Assembly (NCBI GenBank): GCA_021324815.1
Contig: JAJPIJ010000027.1
Location: forward strand, 1 to 38,799
DNA: 38,799 nt
Source of the DNA: Gammaproteobacteria bacterium
Lineage (GTDB): Bacteria > Pseudomonadota > Gammaproteobacteria > JAJPIJ01
Direction: 5' to 3'
Part shown: positions 1-8,737 of the stretch, in pieces
How the letters are laid out: each line of letters opens with the position of its first letter
Numbering within the stretch: position 1 is the stretch's first letter
Made by a program: the position numbers and the translations under genes
Notes under the pieces: model-generated
The model's input: only the letters and a program-made list of their open reading frames with translations
What the model was told of the DNA's origin: nothing
Database searches by the model: none

Positions 1-25
1 ACCGCCCCTTTCAGGAACAGGCCGC

Positions 26-1921
26 ATGCTCGATCCCAACCGTTTCCCGCTGCTCGCGCGCATCGACAGTCCCGCTGATCTGCGCCGGATGGCCGAATCC
101 GACCTGCTGCCGGTGGCCGCGGAATTGCGTCAGTATCTGCTGGAGTCGGTGAGCAAGAGCACGGGCCATTTCGCCGCGGGCCTGGGCACCATCGAGCTGA
201 CCGTGGCCCTGCATTACGTCTACAACACGCCGGAGGACCGGCTGGTGTGGGACGTGGGCCATCAGGCCTATCCGCACAAGATTCTCACCGGCCGCCGCGA
301 TCAGATCCTCACCATCCGCAAATGGGGGGGGCTGGCGCCGTTCCCGCGGCGCGACGAGAGCGAATACGACACCTTCGGCGTCGGTCATTCCAGCACCTCC
401 ATTGGCGCGGCGCTCGGCATGGCCATTGCCGCGAAGAACACCGGCAGCCTCCGCAAGTCGGTGGCCATTATTGGTGATGGGGGGTTGACCGCCGGGATGG
501 CCTTCGAGGCGCTCAACCACGCTGGCGATCTCGAGGCCGACCTGCTGGTGATCCTGAACGACAACAACATGTCCATCTCGCCCAACGTCGGCGCGCTGTC
601 CAACCGCTTCGCCGAGCTGCTGTCCGGCAAGATTTACACGACGCTGCGCGAGGGCGGCAAAAAGGTGCTGGCCGGCCTGCCCTCGGTGCGCGAGCTCGCG
701 GGCCGCGTCGAGGAGCACGTCAAGGGCTTGATCGTGCCCGGCACGCTGTTCGAGGAATTCGGCTTCAACTACTTCGGCCCCATCGACGGCCACGATTTGC
801 CGACCTTGATCCACATGTTGCGCAACCTGCGCGACATGAAGGGCCCGCGGCTGCTGCACATCATCACCAAGAAGGGCAAGGGCTACGCGCCCGCCGAGAA
901 CGATCCGGTGAAGTACCACGGCATCTCCTCGCCCTTCGATCCGGAAATGGGCATCCAGGCCTCGAGCAAATCGGCCAGGCCGACCTTCAGCGACGTCTTC
1001 GGCGACTGGTGCTGCGACATGGCGGCCAGGGACGGGCGCTTTGTCGCCATCACGCCGGCGATGCGCGAAGGCTCCGGCCTGGTCAAGTTCCACAAGCAGC
1101 ACCCCGACCGCTACTTCGATGTCGCCATCGCCGAGCAGCACGCGGTGACGCTGGCCGCGGGCATGGCCTGCGATGGCTTGAAGCCGGTGGTGGCGATCTA
1201 CTCCACCTTCCTGCAGCGCGCCTACGATCAGCTGATCCACGACGTCTGCCTGCAAAAACTGCCGGTGCTGTTCGCCATCGACCGTGCCGGTTGCGTCGGC
1301 AACGACGGCCCGACGCACAACGGCGCCTATGACTTGAGCTACATGCGCTGCCTGCCGAACATCGTGATCATGGCGCCGGCGGACGAGAACGAATGCCGGC
1401 AGATGCTCTACACCGGCTACCAGCTCGACCAGCCGGCCGCCGTGCGCTATCCGCGCGGCAGCGGCACCGGCGTCGAGCCGCAGAAGGAAATGACCGCGCT
1501 GCCGGTCGGGAAGGCCGAGGTGCGCCGCAGGGGCCGGGGGATCGCGATTCTGTCCTTCGGCACGACGCTGGCGATGGCGCTGGCGGCGGGCGAGGAGTTG
1601 AACGCCACCGTCGTCAACATGCGCTTCGTCAAGCCGCTCGACGCCGATTTGCTGCGCCAGTTGGGCGCCACGCACGCCCTCCTCGTGACGGTGGAGGAGA
1701 ACGTGGTGCAGGGCGGCGCCGGCAGCGCCGTCAACGAACTTTTGGCCGCCGAAGGCATCGTCATTCGCATCATGAATTACGGCCTGCCCGACCGCCTCAT
1801 CCATCACGGCTCGCAGGACGACATGCGCAGGGACGCGAGGCTCACCAGGGAAGATCTGCTCGAATTCATCCGCTCCCACCAGCAAAACGCCGCCCCGCAA
1901 CTCACTCTCCACCGCGCCTGA
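26..1921 (+). CDS. dxs: 1-deoxy-D-xylulose-5-phosphate synthase
   Basis: This cytosolic enzyme condenses pyruvate with glyceraldehyde 3-phosphate to give DXP, the first step of the MEP isoprenoid pathway and a precursor for thiamine and pyridoxal. The 631-residue product has the usual family length. It shows the STGH motif with His48, the thiamine-diphosphate GDG motif at residues 150-152 followed by an NDNNMS segment near 178, and AEQHAVT with the catalytic Glu370. The C-terminal transketolase domain is complete. The start ATG has an AGGA-like ribosome site in the preceding bases. The gene converges on the pilin gene, with 18 bp between the stop codons. Identification is secure. The 5' neighbour (often ispA in proteobacteria) lies outside the window. 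Confidence 0.98.
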   Translation: MLDPNRFPLLARIDSPADLRRMAESDLLPVAAELRQYLLESVSKSTGHFAAGLGTIELTVALHYVYNTPEDRLVWDVGHQAYPHKILTGRRDQILTIRKWGGLAPFPRRDESEYDTFGVGHSSTSIGAALGMAIAAKNTGSLRKSVAIIGDGGLTAGMAFEALNHAGDLEADLLVILNDNNMSISPNVGALSNRFAELLSGKIYTTLREGGKKVLAGLPSVRELAGRVEEHVKGLIVPGTLFEEFGFNYFGPIDGHDLPTLIHMLRNLRDMKGPRLLHIITKKGKGYAPAENDPVKYHGISSPFDPEMGIQASSKSARPTFSDVFGDWCCDMAARDGRFVAITPAMREGSGLVKFHKQHPDRYFDVAIAEQHAVTLAAGMACDGLKPVVAIYSTFLQRAYDQLIHDVCLQKLPVLFAIDRAGCVGNDGPTHNGAYDLSYMRCLPNIVIMAPADENECRQMLYTGYQLDQPAAVRYPRGSGTGVEPQKEMTALPVGKAEVRRRGRGIAILSFGTTLAMALAAGEELNATVVNMRFVKPLDADLLRQLGATHALLVTVEENVVQGGAGSAVNELLAAEGIVIRIMNYGLPDRLIHHGSQDDMRRDARLTREDLLEFIRSHQQNAAPQLTLHRA

Positions 1922-1939
1922 GCGGGAAGCGCCGAATCG

Positions 1940-2416
1940 TCAAGAGCGGCAGTTGAGCGGCAGGTAGATCGCGCGGATGTTGGTTTTGTTCTCGCCCTTG
2001 ACTGTCATCTTCTCGGGCACCGGGGCGTAGCCACAGACCCAGGTCACCGGCACGATCGGCGCGTCCTCCACCACCGCCGGACGCAGGGTGAGAATTTTGC
2101 CCTTGATGAGTCCGTTGGCGCGGTTGCCGAAGGTGATGTGAATGGCGCCGTCTTCGATCGCCACCGCGCTGATGTAGTTGTTGACGATCTTGTCGGCGAC
2201 AGGTAGTCCGACGCTGGCGTTGTCGTGCGGAAAGGACTGCGCGGCGGCCCAGGTCGCCGCCACCGGTGCCTTCGCGATGTCCGCCAGCGGCAGCGCCTCG
2301 ATGATTTGATCGCGGATGAGTTTTTCCTGATAACTTGGAACCGCCATCAGCGCCAGGATGGCGACCACCGCCATCACCACCATCAGTTCTATCGCGGTGA
2401 AACCGAAGCGACGCAT
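1940..2416 (-). CDS. Type IV pilin (PilA/PilE-like) with N-methylation signal
   Basis: Seen: a very short basic leader (MRRFG) followed by FTAIELMVVM and a hydrophobic helix to about residue 27. This is the class III prepilin signal, cut by PilD after Gly5, with Glu at +5 of the mature protein. The 158-residue length and two C-terminal cysteines (in WVCGYA and LPLNCRS), which would close a D-region disulfide loop, fit a major-pilin-type subunit better than a pseudopilin. It would be assembled into pili at the inner membrane. It lies 26 bp downstream of the AEP transaminase gene on the same strand, so it may be read from the phosphonate operon. No other pilus assembly gene is in the window. 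It could also be a minor pilin. Confidence 0.88.
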   Translation of the reverse strand: MRRFGFTAIELMVVMAVVAILALMAVPSYQEKLIRDQIIEALPLADIAKAPVAATWAAAQSFPHDNASVGLPVADKIVNNYISAVAIEDGAIHITFGNRANGLIKGKILTLRPAVVEDAPIVPVTWVCGYAPVPEKMTVKGENKTNIRAIYLPLNCRS

Positions 2417-2442
2417 GGTGATGTTGTTCCCGCGAGTGAAGA

Positions 2443-3522
2443 TCAGGCGCCGAGGGCCTTGAAGGCGGCGAGCAGCCGGTCGACGTCGGCGGCGGTGATT
2501 TCCCCCATGGTGGAGATGCGGAAGATCGACTGCGCGAGCCGGCCCTGCCCGGAGTAAATGACGAAACCGTGGCTCTTCAAATGATCGTGCAGCTTCTGAT
2601 AAGTCACGCCCTTCGGCAGAAGGTAGGCATTCAGCACCACGGATGACGCGCCCTCCGGCAGCAATGAATTGATGCCCAGTTTGATGAGTCCGTCACGTGT
2701 TTGTTTCGCCAATGCCGCGTATTTATCATGGCGCGCGCGCCAGCCGCCCTGTTCCTCGAATTCAGACAGCGCCTCGGCCAGCGCGTAGAAGCACTGCACC
2801 GACTGCGTGAACGGCGTGCCGCCGCGATCCTGCTCGCGGCAATACGTGCTCAAATCCAGATACAAGGTTCGCTTGCGCTCCTTGTCATCAGGCAGCGCGT
2901 CACGGCGGACGATGACGAAGGCCGCGCCCGGCACGCCGTGCAGGCACTTGTTGGCGGCGGCGGCGACGGCGGCGAGGTTCCATTCGTCGAAGCGCAGATC
3001 CTCGGCGCCGAAGCTGCTGACGCCGTCCACCAGCAGGCGGATGCCGCGCTCCGCGCACAATCGAGCAACCGGCGCCAGATCATTGAGCCGGCCGGTCGAG
3101 GTCTCATGGTGGACCACGGCGAGGCAGGAGACGGCCTCGTGTTCGTCGAGCGCGAGCTTGAGACGCTGCGTGTCGATCCGGCCGCCCCACTCGAACTTGA
3201 TCGGGATTGTCGGAATGCCGTGGATTTCCGCAATCTTCGACAGCCGCTCGCCGTAGGCGCCGTTCTCGATGACCAGGAGGCTCCCGTCTTCCGGCACCAG
3301 GCTTGCCACCATCGCCTCCATGGCCGCCGTGCCGGAGCCGGTCAGCAGCGCCACGGCATAACGCTTCGGATCGAGGCCGTAGACTTTCAGCAGCCGCTCG
3401 CGGATGTGGTTTTGCAGCCCGGCGAATTCCGGTTCGCGGTGGCAGAGATCGGGGCCGGTCAGCGCCTTGCGCACGCGCTCGCTCAATGTCACCGGCCCGG
3501 GATTGAGAAGGAGGGCGCGCAT
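2443..3522 (-). CDS. phnW: 2-aminoethylphosphonate:pyruvate aminotransferase
   Basis: This PLP enzyme of aminotransferase class V interconverts phosphonoacetaldehyde plus alanine and 2-aminoethylphosphonate (AEP) plus pyruvate. The 359-residue protein opens with LLNPGPVTLSERV, typical of PhnW. It has a GSGTAAMEAM cofactor loop, the DGVSSFGAED segment, and the PLP lysine Lys192 in AANKCLHGVPG. In degradative operons PhnW sits with phosphonatase (PhnX). Here no phnX is present, and the upstream genes make phosphonoacetaldehyde, so the direction is inferred to be biosynthetic (AEP formation). It is separated from the decarboxylase gene by about 147 bp containing a C/G-rich hairpin. Confidence 0.93.
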   Translation of the reverse strand: MRALLLNPGPVTLSERVRKALTGPDLCHREPEFAGLQNHIRERLLKVYGLDPKRYAVALLTGSGTAAMEAMVASLVPEDGSLLVIENGAYGERLSKIAEIHGIPTIPIKFEWGGRIDTQRLKLALDEHEAVSCLAVVHHETSTGRLNDLAPVARLCAERGIRLLVDGVSSFGAEDLRFDEWNLAAVAAAANKCLHGVPGAAFVIVRRDALPDDKERKRTLYLDLSTYCREQDRGGTPFTQSVQCFYALAEALSEFEEQGGWRARHDKYAALAKQTRDGLIKLGINSLLPEGASSVVLNAYLLPKGVTYQKLHDHLKSHGFVIYSGQGRLAQSIFRISTMGEITAADVDRLLAAFKALGA

Positions 3523-3574
3523 GGTGATGGCTTAGAGTGTCGCAAAACAGCGAATGCCCAAATCCCCCCCCCAC

Positions 3575-3595
3575 CCCCCCTTTGACAAAGGGGGG
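3575..3595. repeat. C/G-rich hairpin repeat between phnW and the decarboxylase gene
   Basis: Two 10-base arms (CCCCCCTTTG and CAAAGGGGGG) flank a single A. In practice this is a 9-bp stem with a 3-base loop, inside a longer cytosine-rich stretch (3563-3580). It resembles the short intergenic palindromes dispersed in many G+C-rich proteobacterial genomes. Lying inside a co-directional gene set, it could lower transcription or alter mRNA decay between the decarboxylase and phnW. It has no U-tract of its own on the minus strand, so it is not a textbook terminator. Confidence 0.6.
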
Positions 3596-3669
3596 ACGAG
3601 CGGGGATTGCCACTGGCGGCGGCAAATGAGGCGTTCAACCATTTTTTGAAATCCTCGGCAAGTCATGCA

Positions 3670-4821
3670 TCAAAATTTCGCGCCGATGTGGGCCATCAAC
3701 CGGCGCAATACTTCCGGCGGCGCCAATTTGGGGCGCGGCAGATCGGCGATGGTGCCGGTCCTGATCTTCAAATGCGCAAACTTCGGCCCGTCGGCGGTCC
3801 CGTTCAACAGCGCGTCGACGACGGCGGGTCTGTCGCCGGCGAGGCACAGCGCGTAACCGCACGCCTGCGCGATGCGGGCGAAGGAAACGCCCGCCGTCAC
3901 CGTGGCCTGCGCGCCGGTGGAATCGTGGGCCTCGTTGTCGAGCACGAGATGATAAAGGTTCGACGGCCCGTAGGCGCCCAGCGTGGCGAAGTTGCCCATG
4001 CGCATGAGCGCCGCGCCGTCGCCGTCCACCACCACCACCTTCAAGTCCGGCCGCGCCAGCGCGAGCCCCAGCCCGAAGGCGGAGGCGCAGCCCATCGATC
4101 CCACCATGTAAAAATGATTTTTGCGATCGGCCAGCGCATAGAGTTCGCGCCCCGTGTAGCCGGTGGTGGCGATGACCACGGTGCCGGCCTCCGGTGTCAG
4201 TTCGATCAGCCGTCGCAACACTTCATTGCGACTGGGACGCCGATCCACATTGCTGCTGTAGACCTCCTGCACACGCGCCTCGCGCCGCGGCAATCCAAGC
4301 GATTTTTTCCTGAGTTCGTGCCCGGCGACCGTGTTTTTTTCCATGATGAACGCGTAAGGGCGCTGCTCGCCGTCGAGATATTCCCGTGCCCGCGCCAGCG
4401 CGGGCCGGATGTCCCCTGCCTCCGCGGGAAACGGCTCCCACGGCACGCGCAGGGTGGCGAGGAGCTCGCCGGTGATCCGGCCCATCAACTCGTGCTGCGG
4501 CTCGTCCGCAACGCCCGGCGCGCCGCGGTGCGTGCAAATCAAGAGCAGCGGTATGCGGAAGACGTGGGTCAGCGAGGTCAGCGGGCTCACGGCGTTGCCG
4601 AGGCCCGAGTTCTGCATCATCACCACGGCGCGTTCGCCGCCGATGGCGCCGCCCGCGGCCGTGGCCAGGGCGTCGCCCTCGTTGGCGGAGGAGATGTAGC
4701 GCAGGCGATCGTCGTTGATGACGTAATTGATGAAGGGCGTCAGGAATGAGCAGGGCACGCCGGCCCAGGTCCGGCACCCCAGCGCGCGCGCCGCCTCGAC
4801 GAATTCCCCGGCCTTTATCAT
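3670..4821 (-). CDS. ppd: Phosphonopyruvate decarboxylase
   Basis: This thiamine-diphosphate enzyme decarboxylates phosphonopyruvate to phosphonoacetaldehyde, the step that drives the unfavourable PEP mutase equilibrium forward. The protein shows the N-terminal CSFLTPFIN and NEGDALATAAGG (conserved Glu for cofactor activation) segments. Near the middle of the C-terminal domain it has GDGAALMRMGN, the TPP/Mg-binding motif, followed by NEAHDSTGAQ, characteristic of this family (also called AepY/Fom2-like). The start chosen is the internal ATG giving MIKAGEFVEAARALG, which matches usual family N-termini and lies 19 bp after the PEP mutase stop. An upstream ATG at 4872 would overlap the mutase gene and adds 17 atypical residues. 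Confidence 0.93.
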   Translation of the reverse strand: MIKAGEFVEAARALGCRTWAGVPCSFLTPFINYVINDDRLRYISSANEGDALATAAGGAIGGERAVVMMQNSGLGNAVSPLTSLTHVFRIPLLLICTHRGAPGVADEPQHELMGRITGELLATLRVPWEPFPAEAGDIRPALARAREYLDGEQRPYAFIMEKNTVAGHELRKKSLGLPRREARVQEVYSSNVDRRPSRNEVLRRLIELTPEAGTVVIATTGYTGRELYALADRKNHFYMVGSMGCASAFGLGLALARPDLKVVVVDGDGAALMRMGNFATLGAYGPSNLYHLVLDNEAHDSTGAQATVTAGVSFARIAQACGYALCLAGDRPAVVDALLNGTADGPKFAHLKIRTGTIADLPRPKLAPPEVLRRLMAHIGAKF

Positions 4822-4840
4822 GGCGGTCGCGCGCCGGGCT

Positions 4841-6481
4841 TCAGGTGAAGGCGCTGGCGCGGTCCAGATCATCGAGCGAGTTCACGTCCAGCCAGTGACC
4901 GTTGATGTACAGCACGCGCACGGGACGGCCCTGCGCGATGATGTGATTCAACACGTCCGGCAGGCCGGGCCGGCGCTCTTGTTTCCTCATCGTCAGCTCC
5001 GTCAACGAGTCATTCAACCAGCGCAGTCCCTCGCCGCGCACGCGCACCATGCCTATCCAGCGGCCCGAACTGCCCTTTTTCTCCTTGCTCAATTGCAGCA
5101 GCCGCACCTCCCGGTCCATCACCGTCCGGTCATCGGGCAGCGAGCACTTCGCATAGTCCGGCGAGCCGGTGGCCGGTGTCTTGGCCGCGGAATCGACCAC
5201 GGCGACGATATCGCCGCTGGAATCGAGCAGATCGCGCAGGATGTAGCTGCGGAACAAAAGGTCGCCGTACAGGATCACCATGTTGTCGGTGAATCCGGCC
5301 TGCGCGCAGGCCAGTGAGGCGAGTTCGCCGGTGTGCTCGTAGTCCCTGTTGACGATGACCTTGATGCCGGGCACATCGATGGTCTCGGCGCGGTAGCCTC
5401 CCACCACCGTGATCTCGTTGACGCCCTGTTTCTTGAACTCATCCACCAGCCGCCGCAGCAACGGCCTGCCGCCGATGGGCAGCATGACCTTGGGGCGGGC
5501 CTCCGTCAGCCCGTCCAGCTCCCGGCCGCGGCTGGCGGCCAGCACGATGGCCTGCACGCGGCGCCGGACGGCGCCGGCGTAGCGTCGTTCGGCCTTTTTC
5601 AACTCATCCGCCCCCTGCAGCCGGAAAATCTCGCCCACCGCGGCGATGCGATCCTCGACGTCTATCGGGCTTTGCGTCGCCTGGATCTGGCGGGCCGCCG
5701 CCTGCATGGCGGCCACCGCGGCCCGGATCAGATGATTGGCCCAGATGACCACGCTGATTTGGGCGCGGCGGTAGACCTCGACGGGCGTGCTGTAATAGGT
5801 GGTGGGGACGATCACCAGCGGGGCGCGATTGGCCCACTCCTTCGCGAAAGTGAGAATCTCGTCGGGGCGGCCGAGCTTGCTGTGGATCAGAACGGCGTCG
5901 GCGCCGGCCTGGCGGTAGGCCTCGGCCCGGCGCAGGGCCTCCTTCATGTCCCAGCCGGCGATCAGCGCCTCGACGCGGGCCACGATGCAGAAATCATCGC
6001 TGCCCTGACTGTCCTTGGCGGCCTTGATCTTGCCGCAAAACTCGTCGATGTCGGCGAGCGGCTGCCGCTCGCCGTCGAGGAAGCTGTTGCTCTTGGGAAA
6101 CAGCTTGTCCTCGATGCACACGCCGGCGATGTTGCGCTGCTCCAGCTTGCGCACCAGCCGGCGCGTGTTGTTGAAATTGCCGTAGCCGGTGTCGCCGTCG
6201 AGCAGGATGGGGACCGTGGTGACGTCGCTCATGAACTCAAGCATGTCCACCACCTGCGTCCAGCTGGCCTCGTTGTTGTCGCGCACGCCGAACTGCGCCG
6301 ACAGCGCGAGCCCGCTGGCCCAGATGCCGGCGAAGCCGGCCTCCTCGGCGATGCGCGCGCTGATGCCGTTGTGCGCCTCCATGAGGAACTCCAGCTGCGG
6401 CGATTGCAGCAGTCGCCGCAGCCGCGCGGCGCGCGTGCCGGCGTTGATGGCGGGAATGTCAGCGGCGCCGGGCTTGTTCAT
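4841..6481 (-). CDS. aepX: Phosphoenolpyruvate mutase fused to a nucleotidyltransferase domain
   Basis: PEP mutase rearranges PEP to phosphonopyruvate, forming the C-P bond that starts nearly all phosphonate pathways. Residues 20-300 form the isocitrate-lyase-like barrel, with LDGDTGYGN at 94-102 and the diagnostic [10 protein letters not shown] at 124-133, which separates true PEP mutase from lyases of the same superfamily. From about residue 308 to the end (546) is a second domain of the sugar/choline nucleotidyltransferase type: [12 protein letters not shown], then [14 protein letters not shown] and LYGDLLF. Its glycine loop reads AASRG rather than the usual AAGxG. Such fusions are known among bacterial pepM genes, where the extra domain is thought to activate the phosphonate with CTP. 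It ends just before the decarboxylase gene and begins 6 bp after the stand-alone transferase stop. Confidence 0.95.
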   Translation of the reverse strand: MNKPGAADIPAINAGTRAARLRRLLQSPQLEFLMEAHNGISARIAEEAGFAGIWASGLALSAQFGVRDNNEASWTQVVDMLEFMSDVTTVPILLDGDTGYGNFNNTRRLVRKLEQRNIAGVCIEDKLFPKSNSFLDGERQPLADIDEFCGKIKAAKDSQGSDDFCIVARVEALIAGWDMKEALRRAEAYRQAGADAVLIHSKLGRPDEILTFAKEWANRAPLVIVPTTYYSTPVEVYRRAQISVVIWANHLIRAAVAAMQAAARQIQATQSPIDVEDRIAAVGEIFRLQGADELKKAERRYAGAVRRRVQAIVLAASRGRELDGLTEARPKVMLPIGGRPLLRRLVDEFKKQGVNEITVVGGYRAETIDVPGIKVIVNRDYEHTGELASLACAQAGFTDNMVILYGDLLFRSYILRDLLDSSGDIVAVVDSAAKTPATGSPDYAKCSLPDDRTVMDREVRLLQLSKEKKGSSGRWIGMVRVRGEGLRWLNDSLTELTMRKQERRPGLPDVLNHIIAQGRPVRVLYINGHWLDVNSLDDLDRASAFT

Positions 6482-6487
6482 GAGGGT

Positions 6488-7228
6488 TCAGGCGGGGAGC
6501 CGCGGCAGGATCTCGCGCCGGGCGCGTTCCACGTCCCGCGGAAAATCGATCTCCACCCACGGCAGGCCGCTGATGTCCTCGAAACCGAAGTCCGCGGGAG
6601 TTTCCATGATCAGATCGCGTATCGCCTCCTCATAAGGTTCAGCGCGGCGCCCGGCGTCCAGGTAGGCCTGGCAGCGCCGCGCCAGCCGGGCGGCCGTTGT
6701 TTCCGAGAAGCGGAAGAAGCCGACGGATTCCCCGGCGAAATCATAGCGCAGATCGGCGGGCAGTTGTTTGCGGAATTCGACGATGCGGCCGCCGCGGATG
6801 CACAGCTTGACCGGCTCCTCGCCGGCCTCGAGATCGCGGTCGAGCAGGAAACAATTGGCATGCGGGCTTTGCATCAGCCGGGCGAGCAGGGCGGGGTCGT
6901 AGAGCACATCGGCGTCCATGAGCAGCACGTCGCCGCCGGCGTCCAGGTAATGGCGCATGGTCCACAGGCTGACGACGCTGCCCTCGCGGTAGTCGGGGTT
7001 GAACAGCGTCGTGGTGACGGCCTGCGCGCCGGTGGCCTCCACCTCGGCGCGCAACCGGCCGGCCTCGTGGCCGACGCAGAGGGCGATGTGACGGACATCC
7101 AGGCCGCGCAGCGCGTCGATGTGGCGGGCCAGCAGCGAGCGGGCGCCGAAGCGCAGCAGGCCCTTGGGGCCGGAATGTTCGCCGACCAGCCGTTTGCCGA
7201 TCCCAGCGGCGAGTATGATGGCGCGCAT
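6488..7228 (-). CDS. PntC/LicC-like nucleotidyltransferase, probable AEP cytidylyltransferase
   Basis: A 246-residue single-domain nucleotidyltransferase. It has the classic signature ILAAGIGKRL, then GPKGLLRFG, a metal-binding LLMDADVLYD segment, and the C-terminal GLPWVEIDFPRDVERA segment seen in phosphocholine and phosphonate cytidylyltransferases (LicC and PntC groups). Established knowledge: PntC makes CMP-AEP from CTP and AEP, activating AEP for transfer to a surface polymer or lipid. As the first gene of the AEP cluster, this role is inferred; choline phosphate is the main alternative substrate. The start is the ATG giving MRAIILAAG. A reading extension to 7324 would run into rph and lacks family similarity. 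No clear ribosome site precedes the ATG, and a TATAAT box lies 8 bp upstream. Confidence 0.85.
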   Translation of the reverse strand: MRAIILAAGIGKRLVGEHSGPKGLLRFGARSLLARHIDALRGLDVRHIALCVGHEAGRLRAEVEATGAQAVTTTLFNPDYREGSVVSLWTMRHYLDAGGDVLLMDADVLYDPALLARLMQSPHANCFLLDRDLEAGEEPVKLCIRGGRIVEFRKQLPADLRYDFAGESVGFFRFSETTAARLARRCQAYLDAGRRAEPYEEAIRDLIMETPADFGFEDISGLPWVEIDFPRDVERARREILPRLPA

Positions 7229-7235
7229 GGGGTCT

Positions 7236-7243
7236 ATTATAAT
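7236..7243. promoter_or_regulatory. Palindromic -10 element between the phosphonate operon and rph
   Basis: The 46-bp divergent spacer contains ATTATAAT, which is its own reverse complement. It therefore offers a perfect TATAAT to both strands: 7238-7243 on plus and 7236-7241 on minus. I see no good -35 hexamer for either side. On the minus strand the expected start of transcription would fall almost on the transferase ATG (7228), suggesting a leaderless or very short leader. It is a candidate shared bidirectional promoter only. Confidence 0.45.
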
Positions 7244-7274
7244 CACGATGTCCCCCCAGCCCCCGAGATGACTT

Positions 7275-7991
7275 ATGCGCCCAAGCGGTCGCGCCGCGGA
7301 TGAATTGCGGCCCATCAGGTTCACCCGTCATTACACCCGCCACGCCGAGGGCGCGGTGCTGGTCGAATACGGCGACACCCGCGTGATCTGCACCGCCAGC
7401 GCCGAGGCCAGGGTGCCGGCGTGGCTGCGCGGCAAAAACAGCGGCTGGCTCACGGCCGAATACGGCATGCTGCCGCGTGCCACCAGCGAGCGCACCAGGC
7501 GCGAGGCGGCGCAGGGCAGGCAGGGCGGCCGGACGCTCGAGATCCAGCGTCTCATCGGCCGTTCGCTGCGCTCGGTGGTCAACCTGGAGCAACTGGGCGA
7601 ACACACGCTCATCATCGACTGCGACGTCATCCAGGCCGACGGCGGCACGCGCACCGCCTCGATCACGGGCGGCTACATCGCCCTCGTGGACGCCGTGCGC
7701 AAGCTGCGCAAGTCGGGCGAACTCGCCGCCGATCCGGTGCACGGCATGGTGGCCTCGGTCTCGGTCGGCATCTACCGCGGCGCGCCCATCCTCGATCTGG
7801 ACTACGCCGAGGATTCGGAGGCGGAGACCGACATGAACGTGGTGATGAACGACGCCGGCCATTTCATCGAGCTTCAGGGCACGGCGGAGGGCCACGCCTT
7901 CCGCATGGAGGAGCTCACCGCGATGCTGGGCCTGGCGCGCAAGGGCATCGAGCGGCTCATCGAGGCGCAGCAGGGCGCGTTGCTCGATTAG
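7275..7991 (+). CDS. rph: Ribonuclease PH
   Basis: This phosphorolytic 3'-5' exoribonuclease trims the 3' ends of tRNA precursors using phosphate. The 238-residue protein has the standard length. It carries the family N-terminus [14 protein letters not shown], the phosphate-binding [16 protein letters not shown] stretch (about residues 86-101), [17 protein letters not shown], and a C-terminal [18 protein letters not shown]. It is the first gene of a compact rph-rdgB-hemW set, an order common in beta- and gamma-proteobacteria. Confidence 0.97.
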   Translation: MRPSGRAADELRPIRFTRHYTRHAEGAVLVEYGDTRVICTASAEARVPAWLRGKNSGWLTAEYGMLPRATSERTRREAAQGRQGGRTLEIQRLIGRSLRSVVNLEQLGEHTLIIDCDVIQADGGTRTASITGGYIALVDAVRKLRKSGELAADPVHGMVASVSVGIYRGAPILDLDYAEDSEAETDMNVVMNDAGHFIELQGTAEGHAFRMEELTAMLGLARKGIERLIEAQQGALLD

Positions 7992-8008
7992 CGCGGCGCG
8001 GAATCGAG

Positions 8009-8629
8009 ATGTCGAAAATCCCGGCGCGCGTCGTGCTGGCCTCCGGCAACCGCGGCAAGGTGCGGGAGCTGACGGAAATGCTGTCGGGCCTTCACGTGCA
8101 GGTGGTGCCGCAATCGGAATTCGGCGTCGCCGGCGCCGAGGAGACCGCCGTGACCTTTGTCGAGAACGCCTTGATCAAGGCGCGTCACGCCGCCGCCCGC
8201 ACCGGCCTGCCGGCCGTCGCCGATGATTCCGGCATCGCCGTCGAGGGCCTGAACGGCGCGCCCGGCGTGCACTCGGCGCAATACGCCGGACCGGACGCGA
8301 CCGACGGCAGCAATCTGCAGAAACTGCTGGATGACACCCGCCATCTGCCCGCGGGTCAACGTGCGGCGAGTTTCATTTGCGTGCTGGTGTATCTCGCGCA
8401 CGAGCGGGATCCCATGCCGATCATCGCGCAGGGCGTGTGGAAGGGGGAGCTGCTGCGCGCGCCCGTGGGCGGGAATGGCTTTGGCTACGATCCCATCTTC
8501 TACGTGCCCACGCATCGCTGCTCCTCCGCGCAGCTGCCGCCGGAGGTGAAAAACCGCTTGAGCCACCGCGGCCAGGCGCTGCGCTCCCTCCTTGCCCAAT
8601 TCACCGAACGTCATGGCCCGGGGGTGTAA
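8009..8629 (+). CDS. rdgB: Non-canonical purine NTP pyrophosphatase (XTP/dITP diphosphatase)
   Basis: This cytosolic housecleaning enzyme hydrolyses ITP, dITP and XTP to monophosphates so that deaminated purines are not built into nucleic acids. The 206-residue protein begins at the ATG giving MSKIPARVVLASGNRGKVREL. It has the substrate-binding SGNRGK, the ADDSGIAVEGLNGAPGVHSA active-site stretch, and GNGFGYDPIFYVP, all hallmarks of the Ham1/RdgB family. It begins 17 bp after the rph stop. A longer reading of the same frame from 7421 is rejected because it runs through rph. Confidence 0.97.
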   Translation: MSKIPARVVLASGNRGKVRELTEMLSGLHVQVVPQSEFGVAGAEETAVTFVENALIKARHAAARTGLPAVADDSGIAVEGLNGAPGVHSAQYAGPDATDGSNLQKLLDDTRHLPAGQRAASFICVLVYLAHERDPMPIIAQGVWKGELLRAPVGGNGFGYDPIFYVPTHRCSSAQLPPEVKNRLSHRGQALRSLLAQFTERHGPGV

Positions 8630-8737
8630 GCGGAAATGGAAAAGTCATCAAGGGATGCAGCGCAAGGCAAAAGCCGGCGGCGAGGCGGAGTGGACACGAC
8701 AGTCCATGAGCATGCCGGGCCGGGTTTCAACGCCGCG

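Noticed and set aside
11-1912. A 633-codon open frame antisense to dxs
   Set aside because: It mirrors dxs in a G+C-rich genome where stop codons are rare in shadow frames; its product is Arg/His/Gln-rich with no family features.
2443-3522. AEP degradation (PhnW-PhnX) pathway
   Set aside because: No phosphonatase or AEP transporter is present, while PEP mutase and decarboxylase genes show the pathway runs towards synthesis.
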